Shown here: in pieces, positions 54,114 to 63,560 of the stretch
Numbering within the stretch: the stretch's first letter is position 1
Layout of the letters: each line of letters begins with the position of its first letter
Source of the DNA: Lujinxingia litoralis
Lineage (GTDB): Bacteria; Myxococcota_A; Bradymonadia; Bradymonadales; Bradymonadaceae
Direction: 5' to 3'
DNA length: 64,000 nt
Assembly: GCF_003260125.1 (NCBI RefSeq)
Contig: NZ_QHKO01000002.1
Coordinates: 565,378-629,377 of the forward strand
The notes under the pieces: generated by a model
The model's input: only the letters and a program-made list of their open reading frames with translations
Databases searched by the model: none
What the model was told of the DNA's origin: nothing
Translations under genes and position numbers: made by a program

Positions 54114-56924
54114 TCAACCCACCCGCCACCCGGCCATGGTATCGGGCTCGCGGTCGGTGTGCATCGCGATGAGTTCGCTGCGCCGACGAAGAGCGATGAG
54201 GGAGGGCTCAAACGCCTCGTCGGGGGCGCCGAAGTCGTCAAACTCACGCTGAAGTTCAAAGACGCCGATGCGGTTGCCCTCGGCCGGTATCGCGTAGAAC
54301 GAGATGCCGCCCTGGGCTGTGGCGTAAATTTTTGCCAGGCCGCGGCGCGGATTTGCGCGCAGCGTCGCGATACACTCGCGCTCGTGGTTCAGGCGTAGGC
54401 GGCTGCGGTGGACGTTCCGTGTGGCGTCGAGGACCAGCTCGGCCGTCTCGTAGTAGTCGTGTCCGGGAAGGCCGAAGACCAGGGGGTTGGCCTTGAGCCA
54501 GGCGCGGGCACGCGGCCAAAATCCCAGGCTTTTTCGTACCATGCGTCGCACATCCTGAGCCGAACGGGTCTGGGGACGGGTCTCGCCATAGTCGCTCCAG
54601 TAGAGGGGGACCAGGCGATCGGCCAGGCGGTCGCGGTCGATGAAGTGGCTGGAGCGCCACATGTTAACCAGGTACGCCAGCAGTACCAGGATCAGGAGCA
54701 GTGCCAGGCCACGGGCCAGGGTCGTGCCCCAGCAGCGCCATAGCCCGGCCGGCTCCACGGTCACTTCCAGCGGGAGGCGCAGCGGGGCGGTGGCCCCGCT
54801 GCGTGGCACCAGCGCGATCTCGCTGAGGTAGGTGCCGGCCTCACAGCAGGCCCCGGCGCGTATCCGCAGGCTCAGCAGAGGCTGTGAATCGGTGCCTGGC
54901 GAGCGAACCACCTCGGTGGTGAGCTGGCCCTGATCGCCGGGGAGGACTTCGTTGCCATCGGCATCAAGGAAGGTGACATCCAGGTGGGCATCGGGCCAGT
55001 CCGGGCGTTCCTCTTCGGGGAGTATCACTGCGTCGAAGATGAGGGGGCGCCGGTGATTGCCCTTGAGACTTACACGCAGATCCCGCTGTTGCCCGCCGAC
55101 CAGGGTGGTGGTCAACTTTGCCGGAGCGGCCAGCTCGCTGATGAGTTTGCCGCGTACCGGCATCACCAGCGTGGGGATCGGGATGGAGTGGGCGCCGCGG
55201 TCAAACTCCAGACGCAGCGCGTTGTCGAGGTCGCGTCGAAGGGTGAGCGGAGCGCAGTAGGGAGCGATGCGCGCCTCCAGAGTGTAGGTTTGCCCGGGTG
55301 AGATTGTCTGGGCCTGGCCCATCGCCACGCCGCTCAGGGCAAAGCTCACGCATTCGGGAAGCGCGTCGGGGCGCGCGGCGACAAGGCGCGCGCGGGTGGC
55401 CGGGAAGTTGCCGTCGATCGTCACCTCGAAGAAGTGATCGGTGCCAGGCAATAGATCGCCGAATTCAAAGCTGGCCGGCGTCGCGCTGACCCGGCGAGTG
55501 GACACCTGGAGGGTGCGCGCCGGTCCGCGCAGGGTGATCGGAGGGCCTTCGGAGGAGGGCAATGTGATGCGTGGCGAGAGGATATGGTCACCTTCCCCCA
55601 GGTTGACGCGCTCGAATTGGAAGATCGCGGCCTGTGGGGTGTGCGTCGCCGGCAGTTGGCGTTCGCTTTGCCCGGGAGCCTGGTAACTCACTGCGGCCGC
55701 GGTGCCGCGGGGGGCTACGTCGGCGCTGACGGCCTGGCCGTCTTCGTTGACCAGCGAGAGGGTTACGCAGATGGCAGCGCCGACCTCGACAAAGTTCGTA
55801 TCTTCGCCGGCCTGACCGCAGCGCCCCTGCTGTACCCGGGTGTTTACAAAGAGGCGGTAGTCGGGAAGGGCCACAACTCGCCAGTGTTGTCCGCCGCCGG
55901 TGACGCGGACCTTTACCGGAGATTCGTCCGGTCGGTAGGTGAGCGACACATAGCGGTAGCGCTTGCCGTCTTCGTATTGATGCAGCCCACTTCGTGGGAG
56001 GCTCAGCAGTTCTGGGGAGGTGCCATCGGCCTCAAGTTGCAGGTGCAGGGGTTGGCCCTGGTCGGGGGCCACGGCGAGCAGGCGCATCCGTCGCGCGCCA
56101 CGGTGGGCCGGGAGCGTGTTTTGGGCCGGTCCCAGCAGGTGAGCGCGATAGCCCTGGGAGCGTGAGAGGGCGTTGGCAAAGGGGCCCAGCAGGTCTGTCG
56201 GGTCATCTGAGCCTACCTCGCTGACGCTGCCACCGCTCTGGCGAGCGAGGTCGACCAGGTACTGCGAGTAGATCCGGCCGCGCCAGCGCAGGAGGTAAAA
56301 TTGGAAGAGGCTGTCTTTATGGGCGTCGATGCCCTGGAGGTAGCGCTCGGGGTTGAGCCGGGTGTCGTTGCATTCGCCGTCGGTCAGAAAGAGCACCACC
56401 TGGGCTACGCCCGGTCGACGAGCGCGATTAAGTTCTTGTTGAAGAGCCTCCAGGGCCGTGCCGCAGGGGGTGAGTTTTCCGGGGTAGGCGGCGATTGGCC
56501 CGTCGTTGGCGAGCATTCGGTTGAGGCGCTCGCGGTTCTCCGCCAGCGGTGCGATGGCCATCGGCGACTCGCCGTCGCGTGGGCCATTGAGCCTCATCAC
56601 GCTGACTTCGTCGCCGTCGTCGAGCATGCTCAGGAGTGAGCGGGTCGCAAAAATTGCCAGGCGCTCTGGATCGGCAGCCGGTCCCTCTTGCGTGCGAATG
56701 CGCATGGAGCCGGAGTCGTCGACGACAATCATGAACTGAGCGTTTCGTCCCTGCGCGCTGATCTGATCCTGAGACGACTGGGCCCGAGCAGGGGCAGCAC
56801 TCAGCAGGCACATCATGAGACTGAGAGACGCTGCCAGCAGGAGACGAGCTGGGCGCCATGAGCGCGTATCTGGTAGGGGTTGAGCACAAATTTCCACGCC
56901 GGCAACCTTTGCAATGAGGTTCAT
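54114..56924 (-). CDS. Exported von Willebrand A-domain protein with C-terminal membrane anchor
   Basis: Start ATG 56924 (MNLIAKVAG) gives 936 residues; the frame is open upstream. An extended signal peptide (hydrophobic LLLAASLSLMMCLLSAAPARA) leads into a von Willebrand A domain with the MIDAS metal site: FMIVVDDSGSM, TPCGTALEAL and FLTDGECND. Several beta-rich segments follow, then one transmembrane helix (GLALLLILVLLAYLVNMW) near residue 730 and a cytoplasmic tail of about 200 residues. The tail is basic. It lies downstream of a Ser/Thr kinase on the same strand, a pairing often seen in signalling or envelope machines. Confidence 0.8.
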   Translation of the reverse strand: MNLIAKVAGVEICAQPLPDTRSWRPARLLLAASLSLMMCLLSAAPARAQSSQDQISAQGRNAQFMIVVDDSGSMRIRTQEGPAADPERLAIFATRSLLSMLDDGDEVSVMRLNGPRDGESPMAIAPLAENRERLNRMLANDGPIAAYPGKLTPCGTALEALQQELNRARRPGVAQVVLFLTDGECNDTRLNPERYLQGIDAHKDSLFQFYLLRWRGRIYSQYLVDLARQSGGSVSEVGSDDPTDLLGPFANALSRSQGYRAHLLGPAQNTLPAHRGARRMRLLAVAPDQGQPLHLQLEADGTSPELLSLPRSGLHQYEDGKRYRYVSLTYRPDESPVKVRVTGGGQHWRVVALPDYRLFVNTRVQQGRCGQAGEDTNFVEVGAAICVTLSLVNEDGQAVSADVAPRGTAAAVSYQAPGQSERQLPATHTPQAAIFQFERVNLGEGDHILSPRITLPSSEGPPITLRGPARTLQVSTRRVSATPASFEFGDLLPGTDHFFEVTIDGNFPATRARLVAARPDALPECVSFALSGVAMGQAQTISPGQTYTLEARIAPYCAPLTLRRDLDNALRLEFDRGAHSIPIPTLVMPVRGKLISELAAPAKLTTTLVGGQQRDLRVSLKGNHRRPLIFDAVILPEEERPDWPDAHLDVTFLDADGNEVLPGDQGQLTTEVVRSPGTDSQPLLSLRIRAGACCEAGTYLSEIALVPRSGATAPLRLPLEVTVEPAGLWRCWGTTLARGLALLLILVLLAYLVNMWRSSHFIDRDRLADRLVPLYWSDYGETRPQTRSAQDVRRMVRKSLGFWPRARAWLKANPLVFGLPGHDYYETAELVLDATRNVHRSRLRLNHERECIATLRANPRRGLAKIYATAQGGISFYAIPAEGNRIGVFELQREFDDFGAPDEAFEPSLIALRRRSELIAMHTDREPDTMAGWRVG

Positions 56925-57008
56925 GGGAGCGCCCCCCACCCTGGAGGACTGTGGTCCTGGCAGCGAGGCTAGTGTGGGAGTGCCAGACCACCGAGAGTAT
57001 CGTATCAC

Positions 57009-57287
57009 CGGCTCATCTCAAGTCGGGTGCCAGGTGCCCGAACGTTGAATTCGCGATGGAGATGTTGCGAACCAGTGCCAGGTGCTCGAACGTTGAATCT
57101 GCGCTGAGAGATTGCGATCGGTGCCAGGTGTCAGGCGAGCGATCGTTGAATCCTTGCGGAGATGGCAGGATCATCCTGCGAACCGGTGCCAGGTGCTCGA
57201 ACGTTGAATCTGCGCTGAGAGATTGCGATCGGTGCCAGGTGTCAGGCCAGCGATCGTTGAATCCTTGCGGAGATGGCAGGATCATCC
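57009..57287. repeat. 111-bp tandem duplication between kinase and vWA genes
   Basis: Copy one runs from about 57067 to 57177 and copy two from about 57178 to 57287, with a period of 111 bases and almost no differences (AACCAGTG against AACCGGTG, GGCGAGC against GGCCAGC). Each contains two dispersed-repeat copies (GGTGCTCGAACGTTGAAT and GTGTCAGGCGAGCGATCG tails). Copy two overlaps the last codons of the kinase gene, just as the duplication at 4968 overlaps the end of tmk. An extra repeat copy lies near 57029. No gene. Confidence 0.9.
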
Positions 57288-58541
57288 CAGCCAGTAGATG
57301 ATCGCGGCCAGCGCTATACCACCCACGAGGATTCCGGAGAGCACATCGACCCAGGCCGGGCGCTCTTTCTCGGCCGGAGGGTCTGGAAGCGCTGTGGCCA
57401 TGGTCGCGGTAATCGAGCGGGTGGCCGCCGGCAGCTGTTCCGCGGTTGAGCGTGAGATGGCCGGCATCTGGGCGGTCGCGTGATGACGAGGAGCTTCCCG
57501 ATCGCGCGGTAAGTCGATGGTGGGCTCATGATCGAACATCAGATGGTGGGTGGAGGCGTCGGCCAGTTCTTGTTCGACCTCGATCAGCGTGGGGCGTCCG
57601 TCGGAGCGGGGGCGTGTGTGTGCTGCGGGATCGGCGTTCCCCAGCGCCGGGGGGGCGCTGGTCAGGGGGACATCATCTGTGTAGCCGCCGACGCCTTCGA
57701 TTTGGAGGGCGCGCAGGGCATCGATCATCTCGATGGCGCTGACGTAGCGTCGGTCGAGGTCTTTGGCGATGGCTTTTTCGATGATCGGAGCAAAGATCGA
57801 ATGCTTGAGTTCGCGGGGCAGTTTAATGTCTTTCTTTGAGCCCTGATAAACGATGGTGTCGTAGACGTTGGCGATGTCGACGACTTTTTCGCCGGTGAGC
57901 ATCTCGGCCAGAATCAGCCCCAGAGCGTAGATATCGGCCTGGGGGCCGACGTTTTTCTTATGCACCAGCTCCGGTGACATATACGCCGGGGTGCCGACCA
58001 GGGTGCCGGCATTGGTGATCTCGAAGTTGGTGTCTCCATCAAGCGCCTTGGCAAAGCCAAAGTCGAGCACCTTGACGTGCCCGCGATCGCCGTCGTTGAC
58101 CAGAAAGATGTTGGCCGGTTTCAAATCGCGGTGGACGATGTCGGTGGCGTGGGCGGCGTGGAGGGCGGCCAGGGCCTCGATGGTGATCCGACGCGCCAGG
58201 GCCTCGGAGAGCCCCCCGTGGTGCGCGAGCAGGGAGCGCAGATCGGTGCCCTGGAGGTACTCCATCGCCATGTAGGGCAGGCCCGACTGGGTCTGGCCGT
58301 AGTAATAGACCTGCACCACGTGAGGATGGCGCAGGCTATAGATGAGGCTGGCTTCGCGCTCAAAGCGCTGGCGAAGCTCGTTCTCATCATGGGGCCCGGG
58401 TTTCAGGACTTTAAGCGCCAGCGTGCGGTGCTCCAGCAGGTCGCGCACTTTGTAGACAGCGCCAAAGTTCCCACTATCGATCTCTTCTTCGACGCGGAAG
58501 ACATCGTCGACGATATCGCCGGCAACGGGCATCAGGGCCAT
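57282..58541 (-). CDS. Ser/Thr protein kinase (PknB-like) with C-terminal membrane helix
   Basis: A 419-residue Hanks-type kinase. The glycine loop (IDSGNFGAVYKV), catalytic lysine (ALKVL), HRD motif (IVHRDLKPANI), DFG (VLDFGFAKA) and substrate-binding GTPAYMSPE are intact, so it should be active. The kinase domain covers residues 11-275. It is followed by a Pro/Thr-rich linker and a single transmembrane helix near the end (GILVGGIALAAIIYWLG); no sensor domain lies beyond the membrane. It precedes the vWA gene on the same strand. The last codons are included in a tandem duplication. Confidence 0.95.
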   Translation of the reverse strand: MALMPVAGDIVDDVFRVEEEIDSGNFGAVYKVRDLLEHRTLALKVLKPGPHDENELRQRFEREASLIYSLRHPHVVQVYYYGQTQSGLPYMAMEYLQGTDLRSLLAHHGGLSEALARRITIEALAALHAAHATDIVHRDLKPANIFLVNDGDRGHVKVLDFGFAKALDGDTNFEITNAGTLVGTPAYMSPELVHKKNVGPQADIYALGLILAEMLTGEKVVDIANVYDTIVYQGSKKDIKLPRELKHSIFAPIIEKAIAKDLDRRYVSAIEMIDALRALQIEGVGGYTDDVPLTSAPPALGNADPAAHTRPRSDGRPTLIEVEQELADASTHHLMFDHEPTIDLPRDREAPRHHATAQMPAISRSTAEQLPAATRSITATMATALPDPPAEKERPAWVDVLSGILVGGIALAAIIYWLG

Positions 58542-59029
58542 GGATAAGACTCGAAGAACAGGCAGAATCAGTGGGCTAAAACGCGATTATGATGGCCCCT
58601 TCGTGGCGCAGTGGCAAGGGTGATGCGCGGAGGCCTGGCACCCGGTGCTCCATGGTGTGGACGATGTTCGGCGGCCTGACACCCGATGTTCGGTGGTCTG
58701 GCACCCGGGCGTGGTAACGAGGGGGATGTTTGGTGGCCTGGCACCCGGGACGGCTGGGGGAAGTGGGCGGTGGGGGTGGGGGTGATTCGCGGGGGCGAAA
58801 ATGTGGGACAATTCGCGCGGGAATGGTAGGGTGCTTGCCTGACGTTGAATCACGACGAAAGGGGACCATCTTTGATGGGTATCCCACCGGCGAGCGACCA
58901 CAAAGGCAGAGCCACAGGGGGGCGGTCTCGGCGGTTGTCGGCACACTCGCCGCTGACCTATGATCGGGGCTATCGAGTTTGAACGTGACCTGCTCACGAC
59001 TCTCGTGAGCGGAGACGACCAGGAAATTC
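58542..59029. other. Intergenic region with dispersed repeats and a possible leader
   Basis: This 490-base divergent gap holds reverse repeat copies near 58636, 58676, 58699 and 58738, some in the GCCTGACACC variant. The right part (58850-58930) has GACGAAAGGGGACCATC-TTT-GATGGG and CACAAAGGCAGAGCCACAGG, which suggests a folded leader of the protease gene, but no known riboswitch is supported. AGGAA, five bases before ATG 59030, is the protease ribosome binding site. Confidence 0.45.
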
Positions 59030-62020
59030 ATGAGTTTTTTGAAACGACAGGGCCGTTACGTGGTAGCGGCGGTCGCCGTGGCGGTTGCTTTTGCATTGAG
59101 TGTGCAGCTGGGGGAGCGGGGCGTGCAGTTCGATCTGCGCCATGCCACGGTCTCAGCTCAGGAAGGGGAGGAGGGGGCCTATCAGCTCTCGTCCCTGCGC
59201 ATTCTCAACCGCGTGCTCTTGCAGCTTAAAGATAACTACGTGGAGCCCGAGCGCATTGAGCCGGCCGGGATGCTCATCGCTTCGTTAGAGGCGGTGCAGA
59301 ATCAAATTCCGGAGTTTGTGCTCAGCGCTCAGGTCACCGATTCGGAGACCACGCCGGAGACGGTTGAGATTCAGGTCGCGGATAAGCGCCGCGAGTTCGC
59401 GGTCAGCGGCATGGAGAGTCTCTGGGAGATGAGCCTGCGCCTGCGCGAGATCTTTTTGTTTGTCGAGCAGAACCTGCCCGAGGATCCCGAGCGCAAGAAT
59501 GAGGAGATTGAGTACGCGGCGATCAACGGGCTGCTCTCGACCCTCGATCCGCACAGCAACCTGCTCCCGCCCACGTATTACGAAGAGATGCAGACCCAGA
59601 CGGGCGGGCGCTTTGGAGGTCTGGGGATTGTGATCTCCATACGCGACGGTCAGCTTACCGTGATCAGCCCGATCGATGGCACGCCGGCCTCTCAGCGCGG
59701 GATCAAGGCTCAGGATACCATTGTGCGTATCGGCGAGGAGTCGACCATTAACATGAATCTCAACGAAGCGGTGAATCTGCTGCGGGGAGAGCCGGGGACC
59801 GATGTCGATCTCTGGATTCAACGCGCCAACTGGCCGGAGCCGCGCCAGTTCACGGTGACCCGGGCGGTCATTAAGATTGAAAGCGTCGATTCCAAGGCGC
59901 TGGCCGATAAAGTGGGCTACCTGCGCATCAAGAACTTTCAGGCCAACACGTACAGTGACGTGCGTAACCACCTGGCGCTTCTCAAGGAGCAGATGGGCGG
60001 GCTGCAGGGCCTGGTGCTGGATATGCGCGACAACCCGGGCGGGCTGTTGGAGCAGTCGATTCGGGTGAGCGACCTCTTTCTGGAAGAAGGCACCATTGTG
60101 AGCACGGTGGGCGTAGGCAATAAGCTGCGCGAGACCAAATCGGCCAACCGCGCCGGGACCGAGTCGAAGTATCCCATCATCGTGTTGGTGAACGGCGGGA
60201 GTGCCTCGGCCAGCGAGATTGTCAGTGGAGCGCTTCAGAAGAACGATCGGGCGGTGGTGCTCGGGGATACGACCTTTGGTAAGGGCACCGTGCAGATTCT
60301 CTACGAGTTTCCGGATAGCTCGGCGCTCAAGCTCACCGTGGCGCAGTACCTGACGCCGGGGGGCATTTCGATTCAGAACGAGGGGATTGTTCCCGACCTG
60401 CGCACCATCCCGGTGGTGGTGACGCCGGACTCGGTCAATATGTTCCTCTCGCAGTCGATGCAGCGCGAGAGCGACCTGGCGATGTCGCTGGCCAACCCCT
60501 CGACGCAGCCCGATGCCGGTGGTGTGGTGCGCCAGATTCGCTATCTGGATGAAGAGGCCTCGGAGCAGGACGAGGAGACCTTCGTCAATCCGGATGAGTT
60601 TCGCGAAGACTTTGAGATTCGCCTGGCTCAGCGCCTGCTTGTTGCAGCGGGCGAAGAATATCGGCGTCAGGTGCTGTTGGATAAGCTTCAGGGCGAGTTG
60701 CAGACGGTCTTTGATAGCGAGCTGGTCTCGATCAAGGGCGAGTTGGACAAGCTGGGAGTCGACTGGAGTGATGGGCAGTCGCCGGCGACGGCCGATTACG
60801 AGTTAACGGTTCAGGCATCGAAGCCGGGACCGGTGGCGGCTGGCGATAGCGTTGAACTTACCGCGGTGCTTACCAACCGGGGCACCGAGCCGCTGTACCG
60901 GGTCAAGGCGCTGACGCGTTCCGACAATCTTCTGCTGCGCCATCGCGAGTTCATCTTCGGCAAGGTGGAGCCCGGAGAATCCCGAGAATGGGCAGTCACC
61001 ATGGAGGTGCCCAAAGACAGCGTCAGCCGACATGATCGCATTGAATTTGTGGTCAGCGATGATGAGCGCGAGTTTACCGGGGAGCATCACTTCGATCTTC
61101 AGGTGGCCAGTCAGGATCGCCCGCAGTTTGCGTTCTCGTATGAGATTCTCGGTGGAAACGACGATGGCCTGCTCCAGGTCGACGAAGAGGTGACGTTGCG
61201 CATGCATCTCGATAACGTTGGTGCGGTGTCGAGTGAAGAGGTGATGCTTTATCTCAAGAATCTCTCTGGAGACGCGATTTACCTGAATCGCGGTCGGGGC
61301 ACCGTCAACGATCTGGAGGCTCAGGGCTCGACTCAGATCGACTTTGAGTTCCGAGTGCGTCGGGTGCCCGAGAGCGGGAGCGCGAAGCTGGAGATCGATG
61401 TCTACGACATGGCCTATCGCGAGTTCGTTCAGAAGTTCCTCGAAATTCCGATTGTGGAGGAAGGAGCGAACGTGGAGCGTGCCTCCGGGGTGGCTTTGGT
61501 AGGCGAGCAAGGGGCGGTGGCCCGCGTGGGCGCCGATGTTCGAAGCGCCCAGGTGGCGCAGCTGGCCGCCGGCGCGGAGCTGCCGATCGTCGCGCGCAGC
61601 GGAGACTGGGTGAAGGTTGCACTTGGGGAGCGTGGCGTGTGGGTGGAGCGCTCCGATGTGACCACGGGGCAGGGACAGGCCGCTGAGGAGGCAAATGTGA
61701 CGAGCTGGTATCGTTTCCAGAAGCCGCTGGTGTCGCTGGCCCCCGAGCAGATGCTCACCACCAGCGCGAACGTGCAGCTCAAGGGCATAATCCGTGATGA
61801 GTCCCTGATTCAGGACTACTATATGGTGGTTCAACGCCAGGGCGGGCCGCGCGATGTGCAGACGCGCAAACTCAATTATGAGCGCGTCGATAGCGACGAG
61901 GTCAGCTTTGATGCCAGTGTGCCGCTCTTTGAAGGGATGAATCGCATTTCGCTGGTCACCCGTGATGAGTCCGGCTTGTCGACCACCGAGAGCGTGTTCG
62001 TTTATCGCGAGCCCAAATAA
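59030..62020 (+). CDS. C-terminal processing protease, S41 family, with extra C-terminal domains
   Basis: A 996-residue exported protease. A hydrophobic N-terminal segment (YVVAAVAVAVAFALSV) directs it to the periplasm. A helical N-domain is followed by a PDZ domain (about 195-275, with GGLGIVISIRDG) and the S41 catalytic core with Ser393 (NGGSASASEIVS) and Lys418 (FGKGTVQ), the normal Ser-Lys pair at 25 residues spacing. Unlike typical 400-600 residue CtpA proteins, it has about 400 more residues: beta domains with TNRGTEPLYRVKA and DNVGAVSSEEV (CARDB-like), an SH3-like segment (VARSGDWVKVAL), and a final beta domain. ATG 59030 fits AGGAA at -5. It ends at a strong terminator. Confidence 0.93.
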   Translation: MSFLKRQGRYVVAAVAVAVAFALSVQLGERGVQFDLRHATVSAQEGEEGAYQLSSLRILNRVLLQLKDNYVEPERIEPAGMLIASLEAVQNQIPEFVLSAQVTDSETTPETVEIQVADKRREFAVSGMESLWEMSLRLREIFLFVEQNLPEDPERKNEEIEYAAINGLLSTLDPHSNLLPPTYYEEMQTQTGGRFGGLGIVISIRDGQLTVISPIDGTPASQRGIKAQDTIVRIGEESTINMNLNEAVNLLRGEPGTDVDLWIQRANWPEPRQFTVTRAVIKIESVDSKALADKVGYLRIKNFQANTYSDVRNHLALLKEQMGGLQGLVLDMRDNPGGLLEQSIRVSDLFLEEGTIVSTVGVGNKLRETKSANRAGTESKYPIIVLVNGGSASASEIVSGALQKNDRAVVLGDTTFGKGTVQILYEFPDSSALKLTVAQYLTPGGISIQNEGIVPDLRTIPVVVTPDSVNMFLSQSMQRESDLAMSLANPSTQPDAGGVVRQIRYLDEEASEQDEETFVNPDEFREDFEIRLAQRLLVAAGEEYRRQVLLDKLQGELQTVFDSELVSIKGELDKLGVDWSDGQSPATADYELTVQASKPGPVAAGDSVELTAVLTNRGTEPLYRVKALTRSDNLLLRHREFIFGKVEPGESREWAVTMEVPKDSVSRHDRIEFVVSDDEREFTGEHHFDLQVASQDRPQFAFSYEILGGNDDGLLQVDEEVTLRMHLDNVGAVSSEEVMLYLKNLSGDAIYLNRGRGTVNDLEAQGSTQIDFEFRVRRVPESGSAKLEIDVYDMAYREFVQKFLEIPIVEEGANVERASGVALVGEQGAVARVGADVRSAQVAQLAAGAELPIVARSGDWVKVALGERGVWVERSDVTTGQGQAAEEANVTSWYRFQKPLVSLAPEQMLTTSANVQLKGIIRDESLIQDYYMVVQRQGGPRDVQTRKLNYERVDSDEVSFDASVPLFEGMNRISLVTRDESGLSTTESVFVYREPK

Positions 62021-62058
62021 GGCAGGTGGCCTGACGTGCGTCAGGCTGCTGCATCACA

Positions 62059-62094
62059 CGAAAAAGCCCGGGCTAATAAGCCCGGGCTTTTTCG
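62059..62094. terminator. Strong bidirectional intrinsic terminator
   Basis: A perfect 16-base-pair stem with the loop AATA: arm CGAAAAAGCCCGGGCT pairs with AGCCCGGGCTTTTTCG. The A and T runs on either side let it work for both strands. It lies 39 bases after the protease stop. Confidence 0.95.
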
Positions 62095-62333
62095 TATGGA
62101 TGAGATGGGGCCGCGCGTGTCCTGGTGCCAGGCGTTCGGACCGAGGCTACGTGTCTCGGTGCCGTGTCCTGGTGCCAGGCGTTCGAACTGAGGCTGCGTC
62201 TGGGTGCCAGGTGTTCGAACTGAGGCTGCGTCTGGGTGCCAGGTGTTCGGACTGAGGCCGTGCGAGTTCTGGTGCCAGGCGTTCGAACCGAGGCTGTGTG
62301 TCGGTGCCAGGCGATGTGAGGCGTGCTCTGGGC
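62095..62333. repeat. Six-unit array of the dispersed repeat
   Basis: Forward repeat cores (GGTGCCAGG) start at 62124, 62171, 62203, 62235, 62271 and 62303, with spacings of 47, 32, 32, 36 and 32 bases. Between cores is a near-constant tail with TTCGAACTGAGGCTGCGTCT, so the array grew by duplication of a roughly 32-base unit. It lies between the protease terminator and the convergent RNase Z gene, with no gene inside. Confidence 0.9.
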
Positions 62334-63257
62334 TTACTGATCCTTTCGCTCAACGCTGAATTCGGCCAGGTCTCTGGCGATCTCGGTGTTGGGGAAGATC
62401 GAACGAGCTCCTCGGAGTACTTCGTGGAGGTCGAGGTGCTTTTGAGAGATATGCGTCAAAATCAGCCGCTGAGCCCCTGCTTCGCGCGCGCAGCGCGCAG
62501 CGTCTGCGGAGGTGGAGTGGCCTCTTTGATGGGCACTACGTTCCTCGCCGGCAACGTAGGTGGCTTCATGAATGACCAGATCGGCATCGCGGGCCAGTTC
62601 AAGCGCCCCTTCACAGGGGATGGTGTCGCAGCAGTAGGCGATCTTTAACCCGGGGCGTGCCGGTCCCAGGACCTGTGAGGGGGTGATCTGGCGACCGTCG
62701 CTCAGGGTGATGGTTTCCCCTCGCTGAAGTCGACCAAAGAGTGGGCCGGAGGGGATGCCGAGTTCACGGGCCTGTTCGAGGTCAAAACGACCGGGGCGTT
62801 GATCTTCAATCAGGGTATAGCCCCAGGTCTCCACGCGGTGGTTCAGCGCTTGAGTGGCGACATGAAATCCGTCGCCTTCAAAGACCTTACCCGGGCCGGC
62901 GACCTCGTGCAGGCGTACGCGGAATCCCGGGCGGAGGATATGGAGCTCGTGCAGCGTTTTGAACCAGCGTCGCAGCCCTCGCGGTCCGTAAATGTCGAGC
63001 GCCTCTTCGCGTTGATTGAGCGTGAGCGAACCGATGAGCCCGGGCAGGCCGTTGACATGGTCGCCGTGGAAGTGGCTCAAGAAGATCGCTCGAATCGCCC
63101 CGGGCCGCAGTCCCGATCGGGTTAGCTGCAGCTGCGTGGCTTCTCCGCAGTCGAATAAAAAGAGTTCGCCCTCTCGAAAGAGGGCGACCGAGGAGACATT
63201 TCGCTGCGGCATAGGCTTGCCGCTGCCCGTCCCAAGGAAAACGATCTGAATGGACAT
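62334..63257 (-). CDS. rnz: Ribonuclease Z
   Basis: RNase Z trims the 3' end of tRNA precursors. This 307-residue protein has the expected start (IQIVFLGTGSGKPMPQRNVSS), the metal motif LSHFHGDHVNGLPGL, the exosite-like GYTLIEDQRPGRFD region followed by LGIPSGPLFGRLQ, the CDT strand (YCCDTIPC), and late metal histidines in IHEATY and ILTHISQKH. ATG 63257 matches the family start; the frame is open to 63284. It is convergent with the protease gene. Confidence 0.94.
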   Translation of the reverse strand: MSIQIVFLGTGSGKPMPQRNVSSVALFREGELFLFDCGEATQLQLTRSGLRPGAIRAIFLSHFHGDHVNGLPGLIGSLTLNQREEALDIYGPRGLRRWFKTLHELHILRPGFRVRLHEVAGPGKVFEGDGFHVATQALNHRVETWGYTLIEDQRPGRFDLEQARELGIPSGPLFGRLQRGETITLSDGRQITPSQVLGPARPGLKIAYCCDTIPCEGALELARDADLVIHEATYVAGEERSAHQRGHSTSADAARCAREAGAQRLILTHISQKHLDLHEVLRGARSIFPNTEIARDLAEFSVERKDQ

Positions 63258-63560
63258 GGATTGATGCTTGGTTGCCAGAAACACAAGAGATGGTCGCGTC
63301 GACGGGCCGGCGCGAGGGGGCGGCCACCATGGACCATCGTCGCAGGAGGGTCAACCACTGGCGAGAGCCTTCTGTTCACATCGCGCAAAAGTGATGCGCT
63401 ACGCTCCCAGGGGCTCTCGGGTGCCAGGCAACCGTTCGTAGAACGGCCGCGGCAAGCCGGGGTGCCAGGCGACCGTTCACAGAACGTCTCAGCTGATGCT
63501 TGTTCAAGATGGTCCGGCCGATGCGCCGGACGCAGGCGTCCGGCGCATCGGGAGGAGGCT
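63258..63560. repeat. Gap with dispersed repeats and a perfect hairpin
   Basis: Two repeat copies (GGTGCCAGGCAACCGTTCG near 63420 and GGTGCCAGGCGACCGTTC near 63461) share a following AGAACG block. Positions 63519-63550 form a perfect 15-base-pair stem (arm CGATGCGCCGGACGC) with a two-base loop, downstream of the peroxiredoxin stop on the minus strand; without a T run it is only a possible terminator. No gene is seen. Confidence 0.6.

Noticed and set aside
58850..58930. Cyclic di-GMP (GEMM) riboswitch
   Set aside because: CACAAAGGCA and AGCCACAGGGG resemble parts of the consensus, but the P2 stem with its GAAA loop between them is missing, so the motif is not supported.
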